Origin: Pseudomonas extremaustralis
GTDB lineage: Bacteria > Pseudomonadota > Gammaproteobacteria > Pseudomonadales > Pseudomonadaceae
Length of the DNA stretch: 64,000 nt
Direction: 5' to 3'
NCBI RefSeq assembly: GCF_900102035.1
Contig: NZ_LT629689.1
Span: 1,612,001-1,676,000 of the forward strand
The notes beneath the pieces are model-generated. The model made no database searches, was not told the origin of the DNA, and saw nothing but the letters and a program-made list of their open reading frames with translations. Position 1 is the first letter of the stretch, and the number at the start of each line of letters is the position of its first letter. This document shows, piece by piece, positions 50,103 to 59,027 of this stretch. A program made the translations under genes and the position numbers.

Positions 50103-50177
50103 CTGGTTTCATTTGTTGATCGTCTGGGCTATCCGCCTTAATGCTCCAACACGACATCGTGCACTGGAGCAAAAATA

Positions 50178-51506
50178 ATGAAAAAACACCAATCGGCACT
50201 TCAACTAAATACCTTGGCCATGGCGCTGGCATTTGCCTTGCCGGCCATGAGCTATGCCAGCGATCAGTCCGATTCCAAGGGGTTTGTCGCGGACAGCAGT
50301 TTAAATATTCTGAATCGCAACATGTTCTGGAACCAGAACGGCAGCGGCACCCACACCCGTGACTGGAGTCAGGCGCTGATGGCGACCTTCAGCTCGGGCT
50401 TCACCCAAGGCACCATCGGCGTTGGCATTGATGCGTTTGCCGACCTGGCGCTGCGCATCGACGGGAGCACCGACCGTGCCGGAGGCCCGAACATTCCTTC
50501 CGATGCCAATGGCAATCCGGATCACGGCCTCGCGAAGGCCGGCGGTGACGTCAAGTTCCGTGTTTCCAATACCACGCTCAAGGTCGGCGACTTGCAGCCC
50601 ACGTCGCCTGTATTTGCCACCGCTGATAACTACCTGATGCCCCAGACCGCATCAGGCTTTCAGATCAACAGTAATGAAATCATGGGACTGAACCTGGAGG
50701 CTGGTCATTACACCGCTGGCACCGGTAACACCACCACGTCGCGCAGCGGCGACATTCTCGCTAGCTATGCCGGTGTGGAAGCAGCGTCGGCCAGCTTCGC
50801 GGGTGGCAAGTACCAGTTCAGTAAGGAGTTCACCGCATCTCTGTACGGAGCGCACCTGGAAGACGTTTGGAACCAGTACTACATCAACTTAAACCTTGTT
50901 CATCCATTGGCCGGTGACCAATCCGTCGCACTGGACTTCAACCTGTATCGCACACTGGATGACGGCAGCGCCAAGGCCGGTAGCATCGACACCACTGCTG
51001 CCTCGCTGGCGGCTGCCTACACCCTGGGCGCGCACACCTTCACCCTGGCCGGACAAAAGATCCATGGTGACGAGCCGTTCGACTATGTCGGCTTTGGGGA
51101 GACCAACGCCGGTGTCGGTGCCGGCCGCTACGGTAACTCGATCAACCTCGCTGATTCGGTGCAGTACTCCGACTTCAACGGCCCGGGCGAGAGATCCTGG
51201 CAGATGCGCTATGACTTGGACATGAGTGCCTTTGGCGTCCCAGGCCTGAGTTTCATGGCTCGTCATATTCGCGGTTCCGGCATCGACGGTACGCATACTG
51301 CCAGTAACTCGGCCTACGCCGGGGCCTATGGTGCCAACGACCAGGAACACGAAACCGACGCCGAAGTGAAATACGTCGTACAGAGTGGCCCGGCCAAGAA
51401 ACTGACTGTTCACCTGCGGGAGGCTTGGCACGATGGCGATGCTTCTACCGGTGGGCATTTGGTGCAGACGCGCCTGATTACTGAGTACCCGTTGAATATC
51501 TTCTAA
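50178..51506 (+). CDS. OprD-family outer-membrane porin
   Basis: 442-residue porin of the OprD/OccD-OccK family, allowing uptake of amino acids, small acids or peptides. The signal peptide covers about 1-27 (TLAMALAFALPAMSYAS). The mature start KGFVADSSLNILNRNMFW and WSQALMATFSSGFTQGTIG, GVGIDAFADLALRIDG are typical, as are the alternating beta strands and the final aromatic strand (LVQTRLITEYPLNIF, Phe near the end). GGAG lies nine bases before the ATG. It is followed by an APC permease and an alcohol dehydrogenase, perhaps serving the same substrate. Confidence 0.9.
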   Translation: MKKHQSALQLNTLAMALAFALPAMSYASDQSDSKGFVADSSLNILNRNMFWNQNGSGTHTRDWSQALMATFSSGFTQGTIGVGIDAFADLALRIDGSTDRAGGPNIPSDANGNPDHGLAKAGGDVKFRVSNTTLKVGDLQPTSPVFATADNYLMPQTASGFQINSNEIMGLNLEAGHYTAGTGNTTTSRSGDILASYAGVEAASASFAGGKYQFSKEFTASLYGAHLEDVWNQYYINLNLVHPLAGDQSVALDFNLYRTLDDGSAKAGSIDTTAASLAAAYTLGAHTFTLAGQKIHGDEPFDYVGFGETNAGVGAGRYGNSINLADSVQYSDFNGPGERSWQMRYDLDMSAFGVPGLSFMARHIRGSGIDGTHTASNSAYAGAYGANDQEHETDAEVKYVVQSGPAKKLTVHLREAWHDGDASTGGHLVQTRLITEYPLNIF

Positions 51507-51547
51507 AAAGGTGCCTAGGGAATCCAGAGCGATTCACCCAGATAGCC

Positions 51548-51577
51548 AACTCAACTAAATAACCATTTAGTTGAGTT
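51548..51577. repeat. Perfect 13-bp AT-rich inverted repeat after the porin gene
   Basis: AACTCAACTAAAT (51548-51560) and ATTTAGTTGAGTT (51565-51577) are exact complements around AACC, beginning 41 bases after the porin stop. There is no T-run on either side, so this is not a standard terminator. It may be an mRNA end-protecting hairpin or a protein-binding palindrome. Confidence 0.6.
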
Positions 51578-51672
51578 AAATCAATAACTTACGACAACAA
51601 GCAGATCGCCGCGCCCAACGATGCACGCTACTGTGCGCCGCCAAAACATTAATAAACCCAAATGTCAGCCTA

Positions 51673-51700
51673 CAAACATATGGATTTTTCCAAATGTTTG
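51673..51700. promoter_or_regulatory. Inverted repeat upstream of the APC permease gene
   Basis: CAAACATATGG (51673-51683) and CCAAATGTTTG (51690-51700) are complementary in 10 of 11 positions around ATTTTT. It lies 112 bases before the permease start, in a 306-base gap without a gene. The symmetry, spacing and AT-richness fit an operator, possibly for the LysR regulator at 54490-55365. Confidence 0.45.
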
Positions 51701-51812
51701 CCTCTCTTAAGCTCTCCCCCACTCCTCCCCGTGATGGAGCACGCATCGTCGGTACGCCCTGACCACAAGGGCGATCCTAAAAATAATGTGTCTGCCGACC
51801 CAAGGAATACCT

Positions 51813-53297
51813 ATGTCCTCTCATTTGTCTGAACGGCAAAACGCCGATGAGCACCTGTTGCACAGCCACGGCTACGCTCAACAACTGCACCGGGGCCTTT
51901 CGCTCTGGTCATCGTTTTCAGTCGGTTTCGCCACGGTCTCACCGGTGGTGGGTATCTATTCGGTAATGTCCCTCGGCGCCATGAATGCCGGCCCTTCCTG
52001 GGTCTGGATCGTGCCCTTGTGCCTCGCCCTGCAATTGCTGGTGGCGCTGGTGTATGCCGAACTCGCCTCGCAATACCCATTGGCCGGTGGTTGTTATCAG
52101 TGGGTCAAGCGCTTGGCGGGCGATCGCTGGGCCTGGTTTACCGGGTTCATGTACCTGGCGTCGGCCCTGGCTTCGTTGACCACGGTCGCTTACCTCGGCG
52201 GGTTCTGGTTGTGGCTGCTGGCGACGGGTGAACCGCCGTCGGCGAATGCCCAGGTGTTGAGCGGTGCCGCGTTGTTGGTGCTGGGGTTGGCGGTGAACCT
52301 GTTGGGAATCAACCCACTCAAGTACTTCGTCAATGCGGGAATCGTTGCCGAAGCGATTGCCTCGATTGGTATCGGCGTGCTGTTGCTGTTGTTCTTCCGC
52401 AATCATTCGTTTGCCTTGTTGTTGGAAGGACTGAGTTCAACCTCCACTGGCGACGGCCGCTATTTTTCCGGTTTCCTTACCGCCATGGCCGTCGGTGGCT
52501 GGGCCTTTCTCGGCTTTGACGCGTGCTCGCAAGTGTCCGAGGAAACCGCCGACGCCCGTACCTCGACTCCCCGCGCAATCCTGCGCTCGATGATCCTGGT
52601 GGGGCTGACCGTGATGCTCACCGCATTTGCCGTGACGCTGTCCTATACCGACACTGCCGCTCTGGTCTCCGGTCAAGTCATCGACCCGGTGACCCCGGCC
52701 GTCGTCGATGCCTTCGGCGCCTGGGCCGAACGTCCCTTCGTGGCCGTGGTGCTGGTGGCCTTCATTGCCTGCGTGGTTTCGGTACAAACCTATATCGGTC
52801 GCGCGGTATTTGGCATGGCCCGCGACAACATCCTGCCGGCCTCCGCGCTGCTGCGCCGGGTGGATAAACGCAAAGTGCCGTTCGCGGCGATGGTGTTCAG
52901 CACCTTGTTTGCAAGCCTCGGCCTGGCCTTGGGGTTGAATGCAACCGCCGTAGGCACGTTGATCGCGTTCGGCAGCGGTGGCTTCTTCTTTGTGTTCCTG
53001 ATTGTGGTGACCTGCGCCCTGCTCGCCCGCCTCAACGGTACCTGGAAGGTCGAGCACGGCACGTTCAGCCTCGGGCGCTGGGGCATCACGGTCAACGTTG
53101 CAGCATTTGTCTGGCTGGTATTCGAAAGCATCAACGTGGCCTGGCCACGGGAAGCCCTGGCCCCGCCCGATGCCCCGTGGTTTCAGGTATGGGCGGTGAT
53201 TCTGGTGTTCTCGTCCCTGGCCTTGCTGGGCCTGATCTACCTGTTCTGGGCCAAGCCTTACCAGCGCACTGGCACCCCGCAAGTACCCACTCTTTAA
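51813..53297 (+). CDS. APC-superfamily amino acid/amine permease
   Basis: 494 residues with about twelve membrane helices. The APC start SLWSSFSVGFATVSPVVGIY with its broken first helix, then YAELASQYPLAGGCYQWVKR and FLGFDACSQVSEETADA (the conserved E-E-x-x-x-A after helix 6), are clear. It takes up an amino acid or amine across the inner membrane by ion symport. ATG 51813 is preferred over 51786 since AAGGAA sits nine bases upstream. The alcohol dehydrogenase follows after 19 bases, so an amino alcohol or similar compound is a possible substrate; this is inference. Confidence 0.88.
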   Translation: MSSHLSERQNADEHLLHSHGYAQQLHRGLSLWSSFSVGFATVSPVVGIYSVMSLGAMNAGPSWVWIVPLCLALQLLVALVYAELASQYPLAGGCYQWVKRLAGDRWAWFTGFMYLASALASLTTVAYLGGFWLWLLATGEPPSANAQVLSGAALLVLGLAVNLLGINPLKYFVNAGIVAEAIASIGIGVLLLLFFRNHSFALLLEGLSSTSTGDGRYFSGFLTAMAVGGWAFLGFDACSQVSEETADARTSTPRAILRSMILVGLTVMLTAFAVTLSYTDTAALVSGQVIDPVTPAVVDAFGAWAERPFVAVVLVAFIACVVSVQTYIGRAVFGMARDNILPASALLRRVDKRKVPFAAMVFSTLFASLGLALGLNATAVGTLIAFGSGGFFFVFLIVVTCALLARLNGTWKVEHGTFSLGRWGITVNVAAFVWLVFESINVAWPREALAPPDAPWFQVWAVILVFSSLALLGLIYLFWAKPYQRTGTPQVPTL

Positions 53298-53316
53298 ACT
53301 GGACACGGAGTTTCAG

Positions 53317-54513
53317 ATGCCCGCTTTACATTATTGGAATTACCCCACGGAAATCTTTTGCGGCCCCGGCGCACTGGAAATCCTGGCGCAACGCTGCACC
53401 CTGCTGGAGATGCGCAAGCCCCTGTTGGTGACCGACCCTGGCATGCTCGCCCTCGAACCCCTGGCCTTGCTCAAAGCCCATCTGACCCAGGCAGATATCC
53501 CATTCGCAGTATTCAGTGACATCCACAGCAACCCCACGCTGGACGACGTAGCGCGAGGTGTCACGGTGTTCCAGGCGGGCGGACATGATTCGCTGATTGC
53601 CCTGGGCGGCGGCAGTGCCATGGACGCGGCCAAAGGTGTTGCCCTGGCGACCGTTGACCGCCAGGGACTTGCACGATTCGAGTGGTCCCAGGTCATCGAG
53701 CGTTACCCGAGCCTGGCGGACTTCCCCCGCCTGGACCTGCCCAAGCTGATCGCCTTGCCCACCACCGCCGGCACCGGCTCGGAGCTGGGGCGCGAAGCCG
53801 TGCTGACGGTGAGCGAGCAAGGCATCAAGCAGGTCATCAGCCACCCGGAGCTGTTACCCGCCACCGTCATCCTCGACCCTATCCTGACCCGCGGCCTGCC
53901 GGCGGCACTTACCGCCGCAACGGGCATGGATGCCCTCACCCACCATATAGAAGCGTTTTGCTCACCGCTGTATCACCCTATGTCGGCAGGCGTCGCCGTG
54001 GAAGGCATACGCCTGATCCGACAACACCTGGCAACTGCCTGCGCGGATGGCCAGGATATGGTCGCCCGTGAAGGCATGCTGGTGGCGTCCGCCATGGCCG
54101 CCGTGGCGTTCCAGAAAGGCCTGGGCGGCGTCCACGCACTGGCTCACCCCCTGGGCGCGCGTTTCCACAAGCACCACGGGTTGTTGAACGCGATCCTGCT
54201 GCCCTATGTGCTGATCGCCAATCAACCGGTCATCAATGCCGACATTGCCCGCCTGGCGCGCTACCTGGAACTACCCCAACCTGATTTCGACGGGTTCGTG
54301 CGCTGGGTGCTGCAACTGCGCAAGCAACTAGGCATTCCCCACTCATTAAGCGAGATTGGCCTGGATGCGGACGCCGCAGCCTGGGTCGGCGAACAGGCGC
54401 TGGCCGACATCTCGTCTTCAGACACCAATGCCCGCCCCTTGGATGCCGGCGACTACAGCCAGATCTTCCGCAACGCGGTACATGGCCAGCTACCGGCCGT
54501 GTTCCATTCGTAG
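53317..54513 (+). CDS. Iron-containing alcohol dehydrogenase
   Basis: 398 residues of the group III (iron-type) alcohol dehydrogenase family. NAD-binding GGGSAMDAAKG (97-107), PTTAGTGSELGREAV, and the metal-binding TGMDALTHHIEAF and HALAHPLGARFHKHHG stretches with the expected Asp and three His are intact. It oxidises an alcohol or reduces an aldehyde with NAD(P). CACGGAG precedes the ATG. Its 3' end overlaps the converging LysR gene by 24 bases. Likely in one transcript with the permease. Confidence 0.92.
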   Translation: MPALHYWNYPTEIFCGPGALEILAQRCTLLEMRKPLLVTDPGMLALEPLALLKAHLTQADIPFAVFSDIHSNPTLDDVARGVTVFQAGGHDSLIALGGGSAMDAAKGVALATVDRQGLARFEWSQVIERYPSLADFPRLDLPKLIALPTTAGTGSELGREAVLTVSEQGIKQVISHPELLPATVILDPILTRGLPAALTAATGMDALTHHIEAFCSPLYHPMSAGVAVEGIRLIRQHLATACADGQDMVAREGMLVASAMAAVAFQKGLGGVHALAHPLGARFHKHHGLLNAILLPYVLIANQPVINADIARLARYLELPQPDFDGFVRWVLQLRKQLGIPHSLSEIGLDADAAAWVGEQALADISSSDTNARPLDAGDYSQIFRNAVHGQLPAVFHS

Positions 54514-55365
54514 GTCGTCGATAAAGGCCCGCACTGCCTCGCTTTGCGGATGGCCGATATGGGTGATCATGCTGTGCTGCACCGCGTAATGCAGGGTTTC
54601 GGGGTGCAGCGCACGCATATGGCCATTGGCGATCCACGGCGTGGCGTAGTGCGCCGGCAGATACCCCAAGTGCGTCCCCGCCAAAACACCGTGGGCCACC
54701 GCTTCCATATGGTAGGCGGTGGCCGATGCGCGCCTGGGCACGACCGGCAGTACCTGGTCGGCGGGTAGAAAGCCGTGCTTGATCCAGTCACAAGCTTCCA
54801 ACTGCGCCAGGCTGGGGGCTTCAACGTTGAAAAGCGGGTGGTGGCGGCCGCAGAAAATACCGATCGCCTCGCTGTATAAGGGCTGATAGTCCAGGGTCGG
54901 CAACGTGCGGCTGAAATACGAGATGGCCATGTCCAGTTGCCCATCGATCACTGCGCGCTCCAGTTCCGTCGGTGAATTGATGAAAATATGCAGGTGCATA
55001 TCGTGCTCACGCTGATAGAACCGCGCGATCGCCCCATCGATGCGTGCCGTAGGCAACGTGGCGATATTGTCCGCCAGGCCCAGGTACAGATCCCCTACCA
55101 GGCGTCCCGCCAGGTTTTGCGCCTCATCGCGAAAGGCATCCACCGCACCGAACAGCGCCGACGAGGCCTTGAGAATGCGCTGGCCCTTTTCCGTCAGGCG
55201 AAAGCCACCTTTGCCGCGCTCGCAAATGCGGTATCCCAAGCGTTTTTCCAGGGTGGAAATATGCGTGCTGATATTCGATTGGCTCATGTTCAGCTCGGCC
55301 TGGGCCGCTGTGAACCCTCCGCACCTGACCACAACGGAAAAGATGCGCAAGAGGCGTAAATCCAT
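54490..55365 (-). CDS. LysR-family transcriptional regulator
   Basis: 291 residues read leftwards. The N-terminal winged helix is intact (LLRIFSVVVRCGGFTAAQAE, MSQSNISTHISTLEKRLGY), followed by the linker helix and a complete effector-binding domain. ATG 55365 (MDLRLLRIF) is chosen; an upstream GTG at 55386 would add seven residues outside the family start. It converges on the alcohol dehydrogenase with a 24-base overlap. It probably regulates the permease-dehydrogenase pair or the divergent exporter 155 bases away; the second is the more usual LysR arrangement. Confidence 0.9.
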   Translation of the reverse strand: MDLRLLRIFSVVVRCGGFTAAQAELNMSQSNISTHISTLEKRLGYRICERGKGGFRLTEKGQRILKASSALFGAVDAFRDEAQNLAGRLVGDLYLGLADNIATLPTARIDGAIARFYQREHDMHLHIFINSPTELERAVIDGQLDMAISYFSRTLPTLDYQPLYSEAIGIFCGRHHPLFNVEAPSLAQLEACDWIKHGFLPADQVLPVVPRRASATAYHMEAVAHGVLAGTHLGYLPAHYATPWIANGHMRALHPETLHYAVQHSMITHIGHPQSEAVRAFIDDLRMEHGR

Positions 55366-55519
55366 ATCCGTGACATTTCTAAGCACAGCGATTCTCTGAC
55401 GACAGCCCCATGGAGGGCCTCATTCAACGCCAGGGTACGGGCAGCGTCAATCGGGCTTGTGTGCCCATGGCACGAAACTTAAGCTGGCGCTCTTTGATCA
55501 CTCTCCCCCCGGATCGTCC

Positions 55520-56728
55520 ATGCCTCGAAGTATCGCCCGCCTCGCCCTCCTGCTGGGGTTGATCACCGCCGTTGGCCCCTTCGCCATCGACATCTACCTG
55601 CCTGCCCTGCCGACCCTGGGCACCAGCCTGGGGGCCTCGCCGGCGGCGGTGCAAATGAGCCTGACCGTGTTTTTCATGATCGTCGGTGTGTGCCAGCTGT
55701 TTTATGGGCCGATCAGTGATGTGTTCGGGCGCAAACCGCCGATCTATGCGGGGCTGGTGATCTTTGCCGTGGGCAGTGTGGGGTGCGCGCTGGCCCCCTC
55801 CATCGAGGTGTTGATCGGCTTTCGCGCCCTGCAGGCATTTGGCGCCTGTGCCGGCATGGTGATTCCCCGGGCGATCGTGCGCGACCTCTACACCGGGCAT
55901 GAGGCAGCACGGTTGATGGCCTTGTTGATGCTGGTGATGAGTGTCTCGCCAATCCTCGCGCCATTGGCCGGCAGCCTGGTGATCTCACTGTGGAGTTGGC
56001 GCGAAGTGTTTGCTGTCCTGGCGGTGGTCGCCGTCGCCTGCCTGGTGATGACCATCCTGCAACTGCCCGAAACCCACCCGGCCGAGCGACGCATGAACAA
56101 GACCCTGGGCACTGCGTTCGGCAGCTACGGTGCATTGTTGCGCGACCCGGTGTTCACCGGTCTGTCGGTGGTCAGCGGGTTTGGCCTGGCCACGTTTTTC
56201 GTGTTTATCGGTAGCGCACCGTTCGTGTACATCGAGCATTACGGCCTGACGCCCACGCAATTCAGCCTGGGTTTTGCCCTCAATGCCGCATCGTTTTTTG
56301 CCATGAGCCAACTCACTGCGCGCCTCAGTGCGCGCTTCGGCCTGGCGCCGTTGATTCGTTGGTCGGTGGTGGCCGTCGCCGCCATCATGGCCCTGCTAGC
56401 AGCGACCACACTGTGGGTCGATAGCTTGCCGGTGATGATGACGCTGCTGTTTATCGGCTTCGGCTTCCTCGGCCTGCTGTTGCCGGCGGCCGGTGTGCTA
56501 TCCCTGGAGGACCATGGTGCCGTCGCAGGTTCTGCGTCGGCCCTGCTCGGTGCGATCCAGATGATCACCGCTGCCGCGTCCATGACCCTGGTCGGCGTGT
56601 TCGCCGACCACACACCGGCCCCGATGTTGATCGGCATCGCGCTGTGTGCGATCGCCGCGATGCTGACCGTCATGTGGACCTTGCGTCACCTGCCGGCGCA
56701 CCTGGCGAGCGCTTCGCGTCCGTCCTGA
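55520..56728 (+). CDS. Bcr/CflA-family MFS drug exporter
   Basis: 402 residues, twelve helices. The Bcr/CflA signatures are present: AVGPFAIDIYLPALPTLG in helix 1, FFMIVGVCQLFYGPISDVFG followed by RKPP, and GACAGMVIPRAIVRDLY in helix 5 (antiporter motif C region). It exports drugs or small metabolites such as bicyclomycin, chloramphenicol or cysteine derivatives by proton antiport. ATG 55520 is selected since homology starts at MPRSIARLALLLG; a reading from 55457 lacks family support. It is transcribed away from the LysR gene. Confidence 0.88.
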   Translation: MPRSIARLALLLGLITAVGPFAIDIYLPALPTLGTSLGASPAAVQMSLTVFFMIVGVCQLFYGPISDVFGRKPPIYAGLVIFAVGSVGCALAPSIEVLIGFRALQAFGACAGMVIPRAIVRDLYTGHEAARLMALLMLVMSVSPILAPLAGSLVISLWSWREVFAVLAVVAVACLVMTILQLPETHPAERRMNKTLGTAFGSYGALLRDPVFTGLSVVSGFGLATFFVFIGSAPFVYIEHYGLTPTQFSLGFALNAASFFAMSQLTARLSARFGLAPLIRWSVVAVAAIMALLAATTLWVDSLPVMMTLLFIGFGFLGLLLPAAGVLSLEDHGAVAGSASALLGAIQMITAAASMTLVGVFADHTPAPMLIGIALCAIAAMLTVMWTLRHLPAHLASASRPS

Positions 56729-56777
56729 TTCAAGGCCTGGCTTTCTACTTAGCTGAAGCGGCGCGCAAATCGCAGCG

Positions 56778-57692
56778 TCATAAATCAAACCGATCCACCG
56801 CCCGCCGTCGCTCATTGTCGTCGCGCATGTCATAGCTGGCGGTGGTCTGGATATTGGTGTGATGGGCCAGTTTCTGCGCGATCGACAGGTCATGCTCTTC
56901 GATCACCCGAGTAATGAACGAACGCCGGAAGTCATGGGGCATGATCTTCACCCCTACCTGCTCGCCGCGCTGGCGGGCGATGTAGTAAATCGCATGTTTG
57001 GTGATGCGTTCCCGCGTGATATGGCTGCCACGGCGGATGCGATTGAACAGGAAGCTATCGTCCTGCTCGCCGTCCTTGAGCTGTTCGCGCCGAAATACCA
57101 ACCATGCCTGCAACTTGGCGAAGGCCCAGTCTGGCGCGTACTTGATCAGTTCCTTATTGCCCTTGCCGATCACGCGCAAGCTACGTTCCTGGAAGTTGAT
57201 CTGCGCCAGGTCGAGGTTGACCGATTCCGACTTGCGCATGCCCGAGCCATACAGAATGCCAATCACCGCCGCATCCCGAAGGCCCTGGGGGCGTGGATCG
57301 GCGGCGCAGACCTCCATCATTTCGCGGATCAGCGTGCGCCGCAGGTTGCGTCCCTGGCCCAGGCGCGTGCCGGGCGTGGCCTTGACCGTGCGCATGCGCA
57401 GCAAGTGGTCCTGGCTGATGAGACTCAACCGCCAGGCCTCGTTCATCACCCCACGCACCGCATTCACATATAACGACGAGGTATTCGGCGCATAACCGTC
57501 TTCACGCAAGGCCGCGACCAGGGCGATGACGTGTTCGGGCTGCAGCAGGTGCCAGTCGATCTCTTCGAGGTTGATGTCCTCGAAGCCCAAGCGATCGGCG
57601 GCGTCTTGCAGCACATAGCGCATGGTCAATTGGCTGGAGGGGGCCAGGCGGGTGAGGTAAAGGGTCAGCGGGTTGCGGATAGACTCAGTCAA
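56778..57692 (-). CDS. Tyrosine recombinase (integrase family), orphan
   Basis: 304 residues with an N-terminal SAM-like core-binding domain (~1-100) and a catalytic domain. Active-site residues: Arg153 (GSGMRKSE), Lys near 178, His253 and Arg256 (PHDFRRSF), His277 or His278 (LAHHTN) and the nucleophile Tyr287 (TTASYDMR). All are present, so it looks functional. No tRNA, attachment repeats or phage genes are seen beside it. It could be a XerC/D-like housekeeping paralogue, an integron-type integrase, or the survivor of a lost element. It converges with the Bcr gene with a 49-base gap. Confidence 0.88.
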   Translation of the reverse strand: MTESIRNPLTLYLTRLAPSSQLTMRYVLQDAADRLGFEDINLEEIDWHLLQPEHVIALVAALREDGYAPNTSSLYVNAVRGVMNEAWRLSLISQDHLLRMRTVKATPGTRLGQGRNLRRTLIREMMEVCAADPRPQGLRDAAVIGILYGSGMRKSESVNLDLAQINFQERSLRVIGKGNKELIKYAPDWAFAKLQAWLVFRREQLKDGEQDDSFLFNRIRRGSHITRERITKHAIYYIARQRGEQVGVKIMPHDFRRSFITRVIEEHDLSIAQKLAHHTNIQTTASYDMRDDNERRRAVDRFDL

Positions 57693-57800
57693 GGTAGATC
57701 AGCCTTTGGATCAAATACCTCAAGCAAGCCATTGTTTAATCGAGATATTTAGTGAATTGGCGAGGGCCGAGTCTAACGCAGGACCCGCCCTGGCACAAAG

Positions 57801-58613
57801 TCACGGGGCGGTATCGTCATCCTCGGTGGGCGCTGGCGGTTGGGTCTGGGTCTGGCTCCACTCGGTATCCTGCTTCTGCATCAGCGCGAACCAGTGCTGG
57901 CGCATGAACGTCAGGTAGGCCTCCGGCGCCTTGGCAAAGTCCTTCTCATCGCCGTAGCAGCCCGGCAATGGCAACTCGGTGCCTTGTTCCTTGTATTGGC
58001 TGACCAATGCCTGCTGGCCGGCCACGCTGCAATCCTTGGGCAACGGCATGCCGCGCAGGGCTCCAGCCTCTTCGTCCCACCAACTGGCACCGACGCGGTC
58101 GACGCCGCGCAAGCGGAACTTCTGCGACTTGCCGGCATGCATGATCAGCTTGAATTCGTTGGGGCTGACGTCGCTGGTGCAGGTGCGCGAATAGCCCACG
58201 GTGGCTTGGGTGATGCCGTCGCCTGCGAGGTCGGTGACCTTGGTCGCGGCCCTGTCGAAGCGCAACGACGCATCGAATTCACAATGCTGGACATCGTCGT
58301 AGAGCATCCACACACGTTTGGGGCGGTTGCCGTCGATCAGGTACTGGGCCGCATACACGAACGCCGATTGGGTTCCATCATCGTCACGCTCACCGACCTG
58401 CTCGGCGAGCACCAGCAGGTTCTTGCCCTGGCGATCGTCCCAGGTATACGCAGCGATCTGCTTGCCACGCACCTCAACGCCATCCGGCACCTGGTCGATG
58501 TCGGTCAGTGCCACGCCTTCATCGGCCCGCACCGTGGTGACGCACGCCACGGTCATCAACAACCCCATCAACACCGGCCGCAACTGGCCGCGTAAAAGCT
58601 GCACGCTATTCAT
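57801..58613 (-). CDS. Secreted protein of unknown function
   Basis: 270 residues with a signal peptide (about 1-30, LMGLLMTVACVTTVRA before DEG), so it is likely periplasmic or exported. The mature domain has a repeated beta pattern (IAAYTWDDRQGKNLLVLAEQ, AAQYLIDGNRPKRVWMLYDD, then VTDLAGDGITQATVGYSRTC). This recalls small exported proteins annotated near surface polysaccharide functions (the M949_RS01915 type), and it has a Pro/Asp-rich tail. Three cysteines could form disulfides. No enzymatic motif is evident. It stands alone on the minus strand, divergent from the arn operon. Confidence 0.75.
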   Translation of the reverse strand: MNSVQLLRGQLRPVLMGLLMTVACVTTVRADEGVALTDIDQVPDGVEVRGKQIAAYTWDDRQGKNLLVLAEQVGERDDDGTQSAFVYAAQYLIDGNRPKRVWMLYDDVQHCEFDASLRFDRAATKVTDLAGDGITQATVGYSRTCTSDVSPNEFKLIMHAGKSQKFRLRGVDRVGASWWDEEAGALRGMPLPKDCSVAGQQALVSQYKEQGTELPLPGCYGDEKDFAKAPEAYLTFMRQHWFALMQKQDTEWSQTQTQPPAPTEDDDTAP

Positions 58614-59027
58614 CCGAGTACCCTGGCAAGAGAGCGCTTACTTTACCGGCACTTGGGGGGTATTGCAGAGAAGATTCTTCAATGACATTCAACTAGCCAA
58701 GGGGGTTCTCCAAGTTGAACCCTGCCATTATGAAAACAGTTCTTATTTCACCCATGCACTTAACCCATTGATGCGCTGGTTGTTTTGCTGAACCCTAGCT
58801 GTCTACCTGTCAAATAAACGAGTTTTTCATGTGCCTTTCATATCGGTTCAACATTTTTGCGCTTAATCTTTAGCGCAGAACTTCAGAGCAAAACCCGCTA
58901 AGCCGTCTAACCTGTTGATTACGCGAACACTTCAGCGTCGTTTTTTTCATCTGCGTTCCAGGCTTTCACCCAATGATTGCTGCTGTTTTCACGCTCAAAG
59001 TTGCTCTAAACCTGAGGTCATGAATCT
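58614..59027. other. Promoter region of the arn operon
   Basis: 414 bases without a convincing gene, AT-richer than the flanks. GCGCTTAATCTTTAGCGC (58859-58876) has short complementary ends and contains CTTAAT and CTTTAG, loosely like PmrA half-sites, but without the usual five-base spacing. GAAGATTCTTC (58670-58680) is a small palindrome. A four-codon frame ATGAATCTTTGA (59020-59031) overlaps the arnC start. No trace of arnB was found here. Confidence 0.4.

Noticed and set aside
58859..58876. PmrA box upstream of arnC
   Set aside because: CTTAAT and CTTTAG are adjacent instead of separated by about five bases; too weak to call as a binding site.
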